A stretch of DNA of 64,000 nt from Gammaproteobacteria bacterium (GTDB taxonomy: Bacteria; Pseudomonadota; Gammaproteobacteria; Thiohalospirales; Thiohalospiraceae), in assembly GCA_015491735.1 (NCBI GenBank), contig WFVH01000078.1, positions 1-64,000 on the forward strand. The letters run 5' to 3'. The notes under the pieces are model-generated. The model had not been told where the DNA came from. It saw nothing but the letters and a program-made list of their open reading frames with translations, and ran no database searches. The position numbers and the translations under genes were made by a program. This document shows positions 1-7,329 of this stretch, piece by piece (position 1 is the stretch's first letter; each line of letters starts with the position of its first letter).

Positions 1-297
1 CTCGTAAATCCAGCTGCACTCAAAGATAGTTGCCAACGACGACAACTACGCTCTGGCTGCTTAACCAGCCAGCCTCTGGCCCGGGCCTGTGCTTGTGCAC
101 CCGGATCCAGGGGTCGACTCTCACAAGCTCGCTCTGAAGCCCGTCCGGGGCGGATGAGCTAAAATCTTAACCGGACTCGCCGTTTGTTTTCCCTGCCTGT
201 CGGGTAGCAAGCGGTCAAATCCAAAGACCAGGCTAAGCATGTAGAGCTGACGGCGGAGTGCTTGCGGACGCGGGTTCGATTCCCGCCGCCTCCACCA
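1..297 (+). ncRNA. ssrA: tmRNA (ssrA), 3' part, 5' end outside the window
   Basis: Transfer-messenger RNA, which rescues stalled ribosomes and tags the nascent peptide for proteolysis. The tag reading frame is visible at 32-64: GCC resume codon, then codons giving ANDDNYALAA and a TAA stop. This is one residue from the E. coli tag (ANDENYALAA). The tRNA-like 3' end is at 258-297, with the T-arm GGGTTCGATTCCC and an encoded CCA at 295-297. Pseudoknot sequence lies between. The 5' tRNA-like half is missing because the window starts inside the gene. The short reading frames on the opposite strand here are fortuitous. Confidence 0.95.
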
Positions 298-304
298 ATA
301 CCAC

Positions 305-333
305 AAGGCCAACCCGGACGGGTTGGCCTTTTT
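305..333 (+). terminator. Rho-independent terminator of ssrA
   Basis: An 11-bp perfect stem (AAGGCCAACCC with GGGTTGGCCTT) around a GGAC loop, followed by a run of T, begins 8 nt after the CCA end of tmRNA. Confidence 0.9.
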
Positions 334-345
334 CGTTGCCGGAGG

Positions 346-398
346 GTAACTATTCAGCTTGTAGTGGTCAACGTGTCCGGAAACAGTTGACCACTACA
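346..398. repeat. Fragment of the GTAAC palindromic element abutting a solo 13-bp inverted repeat
   Basis: Positions 346-360 match the left end of the 152-bp elements found elsewhere in the window (GTAACTATTCAGC). The match stops where a second structure starts: TGTAGTGGTCAAC at 360-372 is perfectly inverted at 386-398, with GTGTCCGGAAACA between. Read on the minus strand, 373-398 resembles a terminal repeat of IS3- or IS481-type insertion sequences, so this may be a remnant of two abutted IS ends. No transposase is present. The remaining bases to 423 hold nothing I recognise. Confidence 0.5.
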
Positions 399-423
399 GT
401 TCCGGGCACGGGCCATTAACGAA

Positions 424-1821
424 TCACAAAACCTCGGCCGCATGGTCTGCCAACCGTGAACGCTCGCCCCGTAGCAGGGTGATGTGTCCCGCATGTGCCC
501 ACTGTTTGAATCGATCAACCACATAGGTAAGACCGGAGGTGGTTTCGGTGAGGTAGGGGGTGTCGATCTGGGCGACGTTCCCCAGGCAGATCACTTTACT
601 GCCCGGACCGGCGCGGGTGATCAGGGTTTTCATCTGTTTGGGGGTCAGGTTCTGTGCTTCGTCGATAATGATGAATTTGTTGAGAAAGGTGCGGCCGCGC
701 ATGAAGTTGAGTGAGTGGATGCGAATGCGTTTCTGCAACAGATCGTTGGTGGCGGCGCGTCCCCACTGGCCGCTGTCGCCGGGTTGGGTAAGCACCTCCA
801 GGTTGTCCATCAGGGCGCCCATCCACGGGGTCATTTTCTCCTCCTCGGTTCCGGGGAGGAAGCCGATATCGTCTCCCACCGGGATAGTGGCGCGGGTCAT
901 GATGATTTCGGTGTAGCGGTTTTCATCCAGGGTCTGTGCCAGCCCGGCCGCCAGGGTGAGCAGGGTTTTTCCCGTCCCGGCCTGGCCCAGCAGGGTAACA
1001 AAATCGACGGACGGGTCCATCAGCAGATTGAGCGCGCAGTTCTGCTCCCGGTTGCGTGGTTTGATTCCCCATACCGCCTGGCGGGTGTAGTCACGGGTCA
1101 GTTCGATGGTGGCCTGCTGATCCTTCCGCTCGCGAACAATGGCCAGGAAATCGTCATCGGCAAGGGAGATAAACTGGTTGGGGAACCATGACTCAACATC
1201 GGGGCCGGTAATTTTGTAAAAGGTACGCCCCTCTTCGTGCCAGGAGTCCATCTCCTTGCGGTATCTTTCCCAGAAGTCATCCGGCAGCTCCAGTAACCCC
1301 TGGTAGAGCAGGTTGACATCCTCCAGCACCTGATCGTTGTAGTAGTCTTCCGCATGGACGCCAAGCACCGCCGCCTTGATACGCAGGTTGATATCCTTGG
1401 ATACCAGGGTGACCTTTTTGCTGGGGTGCTCCTGCTGCAGGGCGATGGCGATGCTGAGAATGTTGTTGTCCGATTTGTCACCCGGCAGGGACTCCGGCAG
1501 GTTGGAGGGTACGATATGGGTCTGGAAAAACAGCCGTCCACCGGCACCCTTTTCCGGTATGTTGTAGTCGGGGAAACGGAGTCCCTTGTCGATGGCCTCC
1601 TTGCTCGCTCCCTTCATCATCTCGTCCAGAAAGCGGCTAGCCTGGCGTGCGTTGCGGGCCACTTCCGACGGGCCGCGCTTGTGGTTGTCCAACTCCTCCA
1701 GTACCACCATGGGCAGAAATACACCGTGCTCCTGAAAATGAAACAGCGCGGTGGGATCGTGCATCAACACATTGGTATCCAGCACGAACAGGCGCTTGCC
1801 GTGAATGGTTTTTTTGCTCAT
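424..1821 (-). CDS. PhoH family protein with N-terminal PIN domain
   Basis: Predicted cytoplasmic ATPase of the PIN-PhoH (PhoH2) type, 465 aa. The PIN ribonuclease-like domain covers about residues 9-160, with acidic residues D15 in LDTNVL and D118 in GDKSDNN. The PhoH ATPase half has a Walker A motif GQAGTGKT at 279-286 and a Walker B IIIDEAQN at 384-391. Family members couple RNA unwinding to RNA cleavage; substrates in this lineage are not known. The gene follows bcp with a 10-nt gap on the same strand, so the two are probably co-transcribed. Length and motifs are normal for the family. Confidence 0.93.
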   Translation of the reverse strand: MSKKTIHGKRLFVLDTNVLMHDPTALFHFQEHGVFLPMVVLEELDNHKRGPSEVARNARQASRFLDEMMKGASKEAIDKGLRFPDYNIPEKGAGGRLFFQTHIVPSNLPESLPGDKSDNNILSIAIALQQEHPSKKVTLVSKDINLRIKAAVLGVHAEDYYNDQVLEDVNLLYQGLLELPDDFWERYRKEMDSWHEEGRTFYKITGPDVESWFPNQFISLADDDFLAIVRERKDQQATIELTRDYTRQAVWGIKPRNREQNCALNLLMDPSVDFVTLLGQAGTGKTLLTLAAGLAQTLDENRYTEIIMTRATIPVGDDIGFLPGTEEEKMTPWMGALMDNLEVLTQPGDSGQWGRAATNDLLQKRIRIHSLNFMRGRTFLNKFIIIDEAQNLTPKQMKTLITRAGPGSKVICLGNVAQIDTPYLTETTSGLTYVVDRFKQWAHAGHITLLRGERSRLADHAAEVL

Positions 1822-1831
1822 GGCTGACGTC

Positions 1832-2293
1832 CTAAATTACGCGCACTGCCTCGAGCACCTCTTCCACATGCCCGGCCACCTTCACCTTGCGCCACTCCTG
1901 CCGCAGTATGCCCTCTTGATCGATAAGAAAGGTGCTGCGTTCGATGCCCATCACTTTTTTTCCATACATGTTCTTCTCCTTGATGACATCGTACAGTTTA
2001 CACACTGTTTCGTCGCTGTCAGAGAGCAGCTCGAACGGAAACTGGTGCTTGGCCTTGAAATTTTCGTGGGTTTTGAGGCTGTCACGGGAGATGCCCAGAA
2101 TAACCGTGTTCAGTTTTTCAAACTCGGCGAAGTGATCACGAAAGGCCTGGCCCTCTTTGGTGCAGCCGGGAGTGTTATCCCGTGGATAGAAATAGAGCAC
2201 CACGTTGCTGCCTTTCAGCTCTGACAGAGTGATTGCCTGGCCACCCGTGGCTGGCAGGGTGAAGTCGGGGGCGGGTTGTCCGGTTTTGGTCAT
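1832..2293 (-). CDS. bcp: Thioredoxin-dependent thiol peroxidase (Bcp/PrxQ peroxiredoxin)
   Basis: Peroxiredoxin that reduces hydrogen peroxide and organic hydroperoxides in the cytoplasm, 153 aa. The peroxidatic cysteine is C44 in the motif DNTPGCTKEG. E. coli Bcp has a second, resolving cysteine five residues later; here that position is Gln (Q49), so this is the one-cysteine-helix form, which needs an external thiol or another cysteine (C98-region ETVCKLYD) for recycling. First gene of a probable bcp-phoH operon. The start is ATG; the region upstream to leuA carries the divergent leuA leader. Confidence 0.95.
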   Translation of the reverse strand: MTKTGQPAPDFTLPATGGQAITLSELKGSNVVLYFYPRDNTPGCTKEGQAFRDHFAEFEKLNTVILGISRDSLKTHENFKAKHQFPFELLSDSDETVCKLYDVIKEKNMYGKKVMGIERSTFLIDQEGILRQEWRKVKVAGHVEEVLEAVRVI

Positions 2294-2381
2294 CTGGATA
2301 CTCCAAAAAAAGTTGGAAACTTCAGTAAATAGCGCTATAGTCGATAATAACGAATAACCAGCTTGAAATTGCTATCGTACA

Positions 2382-2498
2382 ATGTCCTGTTCCGCAAGCC
2401 AAAGCAATACCAGCAACTGTGCCGCCCGGCGCGGTGGCTTGCGCGTGTCTGCCGCCCTGCTTGCCCTGCGACTGCTACTGCCTTCGGGCAGTCACTGA
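2382..2498 (+). CDS. Probable leuA leader peptide (LeuL-like)
   Basis: An open frame of 38 codons from ATG 2382 to TGA 2498, ending in ALLALRLLLPSGSH. Six Leu codons fall in the nine codons from 2457 to 2480. It lies 117 nt before leuA and precedes a chain of hairpins, which is the arrangement of a ribosome-mediated attenuator sensing leucyl-tRNA. No good ribosome binding site precedes ATG 2382; GTG 2445, with GGTGG at 2433-2437, would give an 18-codon version that keeps the whole leucine cluster. Function is inferred from position and composition only. Confidence 0.55.
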   Translation: MSCSASQSNTSNCAARRGGLRVSAALLALRLLLPSGSH

Positions 2499-2575
2499 AT
2501 ACCCCTTCAAGGGCCGTAAGGCCTGTCCCGAAATTTCCATACCCGACTTTGTGAAGTGGGGCTTTCTCATTTTGT
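2477..2575 (+). promoter_or_regulatory. Hairpin series of the putative leuA attenuator
   Basis: A perfect ACTGCC-TTCG-GGCAGT tetraloop hairpin (2477-2492) overlaps the end of the leader ORF. GGCC-GTAA-GGCC (2512-2523) follows. A terminator-like stem, CCCGACTT (2542-2549) with AAGTGGGG (2554-2561) and one internal mismatch, is followed by CTTTCTCATTTTG. The last could stop transcription when leucine is plentiful. No alternative antiterminator pairing was worked out. Confidence 0.45.
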
Positions 2576-2615
2576 CTGGCGTCTGTAATATGACGCTGGA
2601 GTTGCGGAGACAATA

Positions 2616-4163
2616 ATGAACAAAGATAAATTGATTATATTTGATACCACCTTGCGTGATGGCGAGCAGAGTCCCGGCGCGTCCATGACCCGTGATGAAA
2701 AGGTGCGTATCGCCAAGGCGCTGGAGCGGATGCGGGTGGATGTTATCGAGGCGGGGTTTCCCGCCGCCAGTGTGGGTGATTTCGAGTCGGTGCAGGCGGT
2801 GGCGCAGGCGGTGCAGGAGAGTACCGTTTGTGGCCTGGCGCGTGCGCTGGATGCAGATATCGAACGTACCGGTGAGGCGCTCAAGGGCGCCGGGCGGACA
2901 CGTATTCACACCTTTATCGCCACCTCGCCCATCCACATGCAGAAGAAGCTGCGCATGACGCCGGACCAGGTGGTGGAGCGGGCGGTGCATGCGGTGAGGC
3001 TGGCGCGGCAGTTTACCGATGACGTGGAGTTCTCCCCTGAAGATGCGGGCCGCTCCGAGGTGGATTTTCTGTGCCGGGTGTTGGAAGCAGTGATTGATGC
3101 CGGCGCCGGAACGGTCAATATTCCCGATACCGTGGGCTACAATGTTCCCGAGCAGTTTGGCGGCCTGATCCGGATGCTGCGCGAGCGGGTGCCGAATGCG
3201 GACAAGGCCATATTCTCCGTCCATTGTCATAATGATTTGGGTCTGGCGGTGGCCAACTCGCTGGCGGCGGTGGTGAACGGTGCGCGTCAGGTGGAGTGCA
3301 CCATCAACGGTCTGGGTGAGCGTGCCGGTAACGCCGCACTGGAGGAGGTGGTGATGACGGTGCGCACCCGTCAGGATGTGTTCCCCTGCACGGTGGGTAT
3401 CGATACCACCCAGATCGTGCCCACCTCCCGGCTGGTCTCCAGCATCACCGGGTTTGCCATCCAGCCCAACAAGGCCATTGTGGGGGCCAACGCCTTCGCC
3501 CACGAGTCCGGGATCCACCAGGACGGGGTGCTCAAAAGCCGCGAGACTTACGAAATCATGCGTGCCGAGGATGTGGGCTGGTCCGCCAACCGTATGGTGC
3601 TGGGCAAGCACTCCGGCCGCAACGCCTTCCGCAGCCGGTTGCAGGAGCTGGGTATCGAGTTCGGCTCGGAGGAGGAGCTCAACGAGGCCTTTGCCCGCTT
3701 CAAGGCGCTGGCGGACAAGAAGCATGAGATCTTCGACGAGGATCTGCAGGCGCTGGTCACCGAGGCCAGCACCGAGGCGGAGAACGAGCGGGTCAAGCTG
3801 GTCGGCCTGAAGGTCTGCTCCGAAACCGGCGAGACCCCGGATGCCAGTGTTACGCTGACGGTGGATGGCGTCGAGCAGCAGGGCAGGGCACAGGGTGGTG
3901 GCGTGGTGGATGCCAGCTTCAAGGCGATCGAAAACATTATCGGCAGCGGCACCGAGCTGCAGCTTTACTCGGTGAATAATATTACCAGCGGTACCGACGC
4001 CCAGGGCGAGGTCACCGTACGGCTGGAGAAGGGTGGGCGCATCGTCAACGGCCAGGGGGCGGATACCGATATCGTGATCGCCTCCGCCAAGGCCTATGTC
4101 AACGCGCTCAACAAGATCCTGACGCCACAGGATCGGGCCCATCCCCAAGCAGCGGACGTGTAG
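2616..4163 (+). CDS. leuA: 2-isopropylmalate synthase
   Basis: Condenses acetyl-CoA with 2-oxoisovalerate, the first committed step of leucine synthesis; cytoplasmic. 515 aa, the usual length of the proteobacterial type. The catalytic TIM barrel starts with [14 protein letters not shown] (D10, R14, D15) and has the metal-binding HCHNDLGLA motif near residue 204. A C-terminal LeuA dimer regulatory domain (about 390-505) carries the leucine feedback site. The ATG is preceded by GGAGAC. The upstream leader ORF and hairpins suggest attenuation. The downstream glycosylase gene begins 8 nt after the stop. Confidence 0.97.
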   Translation: MNKDKLIIFDTTLRDGEQSPGASMTRDEKVRIAKALERMRVDVIEAGFPAASVGDFESVQAVAQAVQESTVCGLARALDADIERTGEALKGAGRTRIHTFIATSPIHMQKKLRMTPDQVVERAVHAVRLARQFTDDVEFSPEDAGRSEVDFLCRVLEAVIDAGAGTVNIPDTVGYNVPEQFGGLIRMLRERVPNADKAIFSVHCHNDLGLAVANSLAAVVNGARQVECTINGLGERAGNAALEEVVMTVRTRQDVFPCTVGIDTTQIVPTSRLVSSITGFAIQPNKAIVGANAFAHESGIHQDGVLKSRETYEIMRAEDVGWSANRMVLGKHSGRNAFRSRLQELGIEFGSEEELNEAFARFKALADKKHEIFDEDLQALVTEASTEAENERVKLVGLKVCSETGETPDASVTLTVDGVEQQGRAQGGGVVDASFKAIENIIGSGTELQLYSVNNITSGTDAQGEVTVRLEKGGRIVNGQGADTDIVIASAKAYVNALNKILTPQDRAHPQAADV

Positions 4164-4171
4164 CCGCCGGG

Positions 4172-4897
4172 ATGGATCCGCAGCGGCGTCACCACTATCT
4201 GCAGGCGATGGGCATCGTCGAATGGCAGCGGCGGGAGCGGGCCGCCGAGCCGGCTGCGCAATCTGCGCAGATGGTTGGTGCCGCTCCCCCCGAGGGTGCC
4301 GGGCCGACCGATCAGCCGGTTACGCCCGTCGACGAGATCACCCGGCTGGACTGGGATGCGCTGCAGGCGCGCGTGCTGGCCTGTACCGCGTGCGACCTGC
4401 ACAAGACCCGTACCCAGGCGGTGTTCGGCGTCGGGAACCGCAACGCCGACTGGATGGTTGTTGGAGAGGCGCCGGGAGCCGAGGAGGATCGCCGTGGAGA
4501 GCCCTTCGTCGGCCGGGCCGGCCAACTGCTGGACTCCATGCTGCTTGCCATCGGCCTGGATCGTAAACAGGTCTATATCGCCAACGTGCTGAAGTGCCGG
4601 CCGCCCAACAACCGTGATCCCCGCCCTGAAGAGGTGGAGCAGTGCGAACCCTATCTGCAGCGTCAGGTGGCGCTGGTGCAACCGCGGCTGATTCTGGCAG
4701 TGGGACGGATCGCCGCCCAGAACCTGCTCAAAACCAACGCCCCCCTGTCGCGCCTGCGCGGCCGCCGGCACAGCTATGGTGAAGCCAATACGCCGCTGGT
4801 GGTGACCTATCATCCCGCCTATCTGCTGCGCTCGCCACTGGAGAAGCGCAAGGCGTGGCAGGATCTCAAACTGGCCCTGGAGGTGGCGGGGCAGTGA
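4172..4897 (+). CDS. Type-4 uracil-DNA glycosylase with HolD-like N-terminal peptide
   Basis: Removes uracil from DNA; 241 aa. The Udg4 core spans about 60-235: GEAPGAEED motif (98-106), HPAYLL motif (214-219) and four cysteines, C71, C74, C142 and C158, placed as in 4Fe-4S family-4 enzymes. The first ~22 residues ([17 protein letters not shown]) are not part of the fold and resemble the N-terminus of E. coli HolD (RRDWQLQQLGITQW, from memory), the clamp-loader psi subunit. In E. coli holD sits directly upstream of rimI, exactly this gene's position. A Pro/Ala-rich linker (24-56) joins the two parts. The stop overlaps the rimI start. Confidence 0.9.
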   Translation: MDPQRRHHYLQAMGIVEWQRRERAAEPAAQSAQMVGAAPPEGAGPTDQPVTPVDEITRLDWDALQARVLACTACDLHKTRTQAVFGVGNRNADWMVVGEAPGAEEDRRGEPFVGRAGQLLDSMLLAIGLDRKQVYIANVLKCRPPNNRDPRPEEVEQCEPYLQRQVALVQPRLILAVGRIAAQNLLKTNAPLSRLRGRRHSYGEANTPLVVTYHPAYLLRSPLEKRKAWQDLKLALEVAGQ

Positions 4898-5376
4898 GCA
4901 CGATAGTCAAGCCCTTGCTGCGGAACCGCCCCATGACTGAACAGGATCTCTCTGCGGTAATGGCGATTGAAAGCCGCGCCTATCCGGTGCCCTGGACCAC
5001 CGGCATCATGCGGGACTGTCTGCGTGTTGGCTATCACTGCTGGGTCTATGAGCAGGATTGGGAACTGGTCGGCTATGCCGTCATGTCTGCGGCGATGGAT
5101 GTGGGCGAGGCGCATATTCTCAATTTATGCGTTCGACCCGAGTCGCAGGGAGTGGGTGTTGGCCGGCGGATACTGGAGCACATGCTGGATCTGGTGCGGG
5201 AGTCCGGTTGCCATCTCATCCTGCTGGAGGCGCGGCCATCCAATCCTGCGGCGATACGGCTCTACCGATCAGCAGGTTTTGAGCAGATTGGTCGGCGCAA
5301 AGCGTACTACCCGCTGCCCGATGGCCGCGAGGATGCATTGGTCTTTGCGCTGGACGTCAGTGGCTCAATAGATTAG
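4894..5376 (+). CDS. rimI: Ribosomal protein S18-alanine N-acetyltransferase
   Basis: GNAT acetyltransferase that modifies the N-terminal alanine of ribosomal protein S18, 160 aa from the chosen start. The acetyl-CoA loop is QGVGVGRR. The residues corresponding to the catalytic Glu and Tyr of E. coli RimI are present in LLEARPSN and RLYRSAGF, and the C-terminal YYPLPDGREDA signature is intact. GTG 4894 is chosen because it overlaps the upstream stop (GTGA) and retains the first beta strand (PLLRNRPMTEQDL); ATG 4933 would remove it. Probably translationally coupled to the glycosylase gene. Confidence 0.93.
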   Translation: MSTIVKPLLRNRPMTEQDLSAVMAIESRAYPVPWTTGIMRDCLRVGYHCWVYEQDWELVGYAVMSAAMDVGEAHILNLCVRPESQGVGVGRRILEHMLDLVRESGCHLILLEARPSNPAAIRLYRSAGFEQIGRRKAYYPLPDGREDALVFALDVSGSID

Positions 5377-5704
5377 ATTATTATTGCCGGATTAATAACT
5401 TGAACTGTATTGATGCCGGCAGGCTCCCGGGTTAACAGAATCGAATGTTGCGGCCGACCCGCTTCGGTTTGCGCCTTTTGGGGTGATTCGTATCCCTGTG
5501 CGCCTCCGGGATAAACCCGGACGGTGAGATAGGGGTATCGAATGATGGCCGTTGAAGCGGTGGTTGTTTTGGGGTGGCGGTCGCGTGCTTCCGGTGAGGG
5601 TTCGCGCGGGATCTCTGGCCGGGTTGATGACAACTGCCGTTACTGCCCGGTTCGCCCCTGAAAATCCCGCCATCTGCTGAGTACTGAACAGTTACAGGCT
5701 TCCA
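5377..5704. other. 328-bp intergenic region, mostly featureless
   Basis: Between rimI and the DUF4266 gene. It holds a shortened copy of the palindromic element near its right end and no convincing gene. The overlapping minus-strand frames here lack ribosome binding sites and have biased composition. I see no strong promoter; transcription of the DUF4266/DUF3570 pair must start here or read through from leuA. Confidence 0.5.
5639..5695. repeat. Internally deleted remnant of the GTAAC palindromic element
   Basis: 5639-5670 (GTTACTGCCCGGTTCGCCCC and onward) lines up with the left arm of the intact copy at 37437-37468. It is followed at once by a right end, CTGAACAGTTAC (5684-5695). The central ~60 bp are missing. 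No matching 8-bp target duplication was found. It ends 9 nt before the next start codon. Confidence 0.55.
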
Positions 5705-5935
5705 ATGAAAAAGAGTGAATCTTTACGAGCCATCGCGACCATTTTTTGTGTTTTATGGCTGAGTGGTTGCAGTTTCGAAGCTGTCCGGCCTTGGGAAAGG
5801 GGCGCACTGGCGCAGAAAAAAATGCAGATTCCTGCAGACAAGCTGGAAGCGTTCAGTGATGAGCATATCTATTTCAGCAAAGAGGCCGCCAGTGGGGGGC
5901 AGGGGATAGGGGGGGGAGGCTGTGGTTGTAACTGA
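5705..5935 (+). CDS. DUF4266 small lipoprotein
   Basis: A 76-aa precursor with a lipoprotein signal peptide: lipobox LSGC with the lipidated cysteine at C22, mature form about 55 aa. It contains the family hallmarks VRPWERG and EHIYFSKEAASGG, and ends in a glycine-rich, cysteine-containing tail GGGGCGCN (69-76). From memory, DUF4266 proteins are encoded next to DUF3570 proteins, often with ApbE flavin transferases and thioredoxin-like proteins, which suggests a periplasmic redox or metal role; no function is established. The stop codon overlaps the next start (TGATG). The terminal CGC could bind metal or be modified. Confidence 0.85.
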   Translation: MKKSESLRAIATIFCVLWLSGCSFEAVRPWERGALAQKKMQIPADKLEAFSDEHIYFSKEAASGGQGIGGGGCGCN

Positions 5936-7266
5936 TGATGAGTGAAGAAGAGCGTATCAACAGTAACAAACCCTCTGCCGTTCGCCGGGCGCTGGCGATG
6001 GCGACATCGTCCTTGTTGGCTGCACCCTTGCATGCTGTGGAGGAGAGCGAGCCACCCAGCCCGTGGGAATTCGACAGCTCGATTCTCTACTATGATGAGC
6101 AAGATCGGGTAAGGGTTGTCAAACCGGTGCTGGCGGCGCGCAAGGAGGTCGGCGAAGAGCGCTTTCTCGATGTGCGGGTTGTGTTTGATGCGATGACTGG
6201 CGCCTCACCCAATGGCGCAACTCCCTCATCAGAGCCGCAAACGTTTACCACGCCGTCCGGGGAGGACGTTTACACCGTCGGCAGGAATCAATATCCCATG
6301 CGTGATTTTGAGGATGAGCGGGTAGCGGCCAGTATTGCCCTCGAAACCCCCGTCAGCCGGATGGTAAGAATGGTACTGGGGCTCAACGGCTCTGTGGAGA
6401 CAGACTATGTCGCCCTGGGAGGGTCTGCCTTACTGCAGAAAGATATCAACAACCGTCTGACCACGCTCTCCACGGGTATTGCCGTCAGCTACGAACTTGT
6501 CAAGCCTGACGGCAACATCCCCGGGGAACTGGATACCATTGCGCTCACGGCAGAAAATCTGGCGCAGGCTGCCAGTGATGATGACGATGATGATGACAAC
6601 GAAGAAGGGGGGGATGACGAAGAGCAGAAGGTGATTGTCGATCTGCTGTTTGGTATTACTCAGGTGGTCAACAAGCGCACCATCTCTCAGTTGAACTACA
6701 CTTTGGGCCTTAGCTCCGGTTATCTGACGGATCCCTACAAAATCGTCAGTCGTGTCGGCGCCACCGATGGTTTGCCGGTAGAGTATCTGTATGAAAAACG
6801 CCCGGGCAGCCGTCTGCGGAACAGTCTCTATTGGCACACAGCGCACCAGTTCGATGAAGACAGCATCCACTTTTCCTATCGCTTTTTCTGGGATGACTGG
6901 GGGATCGTCGCCCACACGGCCGATCTGAGGTACCGCTACGAACTGGGTAGTGGTCACTACCTGCAACCCCATCTGCGCTATTACACCCAGACTGCTGCTG
7001 ATTTCTATCGCCACAGTTTGGTGAGCGGCGAGCGCACCCCCCGCTATGTCAGCGCTGATCTGCGTCTGGGGGAGTTTGTTTCCACCACGCTGGGTCTGAA
7101 GTATGGTATGCCGTTACTGGATGGTGAATTGAGTTTGCGAATAGAGCAGATGCGCCAGCAGGGGGATAGCTATCCAGGTGACGCAGTAGGTGATCAAAAA
7201 AACCATGATCTGTTTCCCACATTGGAAGCGGCTATCGTCCAGCTGAGCTACTCGTTTATTTTCTGA
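5935..7266 (+). CDS. DUF3570 family protein, predicted outer-membrane beta-rich protein
   Basis: 443 aa with an N-terminal signal peptide (hydrophobic ATSSLLAAPLHA, residues 23-34, after two arginines). The mature start WEFDSSILYYDEQDRV is typical of DUF3570. Alternating hydrophobic strands and a C-terminal aromatic end (YSFIF) suggest an outer-membrane barrel (inference). A run of Asp/Glu at 214-230, encoded by near-repetitive GAT/GAC codons, would form an acidic surface loop able to bind cations. ATG 5935 overlaps the upstream stop; ATG 5938 is an equally possible start. Two-gene unit with the DUF4266 lipoprotein; its frequent partners ApbE and TlpA are not next to it here. Confidence 0.83.
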   Translation: MMSEEERINSNKPSAVRRALAMATSSLLAAPLHAVEESEPPSPWEFDSSILYYDEQDRVRVVKPVLAARKEVGEERFLDVRVVFDAMTGASPNGATPSSEPQTFTTPSGEDVYTVGRNQYPMRDFEDERVAASIALETPVSRMVRMVLGLNGSVETDYVALGGSALLQKDINNRLTTLSTGIAVSYELVKPDGNIPGELDTIALTAENLAQAASDDDDDDDNEEGGDDEEQKVIVDLLFGITQVVNKRTISQLNYTLGLSSGYLTDPYKIVSRVGATDGLPVEYLYEKRPGSRLRNSLYWHTAHQFDEDSIHFSYRFFWDDWGIVAHTADLRYRYELGSGHYLQPHLRYYTQTAADFYRHSLVSGERTPRYVSADLRLGEFVSTTLGLKYGMPLLDGELSLRIEQMRQQGDSYPGDAVGDQKNHDLFPTLEAAIVQLSYSFIF

Positions 7267-7329
7267 AGCGGCCGGATACTCCTGTCCACGGGGAGGGTTG
7301 CTGATTGGGACCTTTTCCAGACCGTGAAG

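Noticed and set aside
2475-4148. 557-codon minus-strand frame opposite leuA
   Set aside because: Exact antisense of a strongly conserved leuA; His/Gly-rich composition typical of shadow frames in GC-rich DNA.
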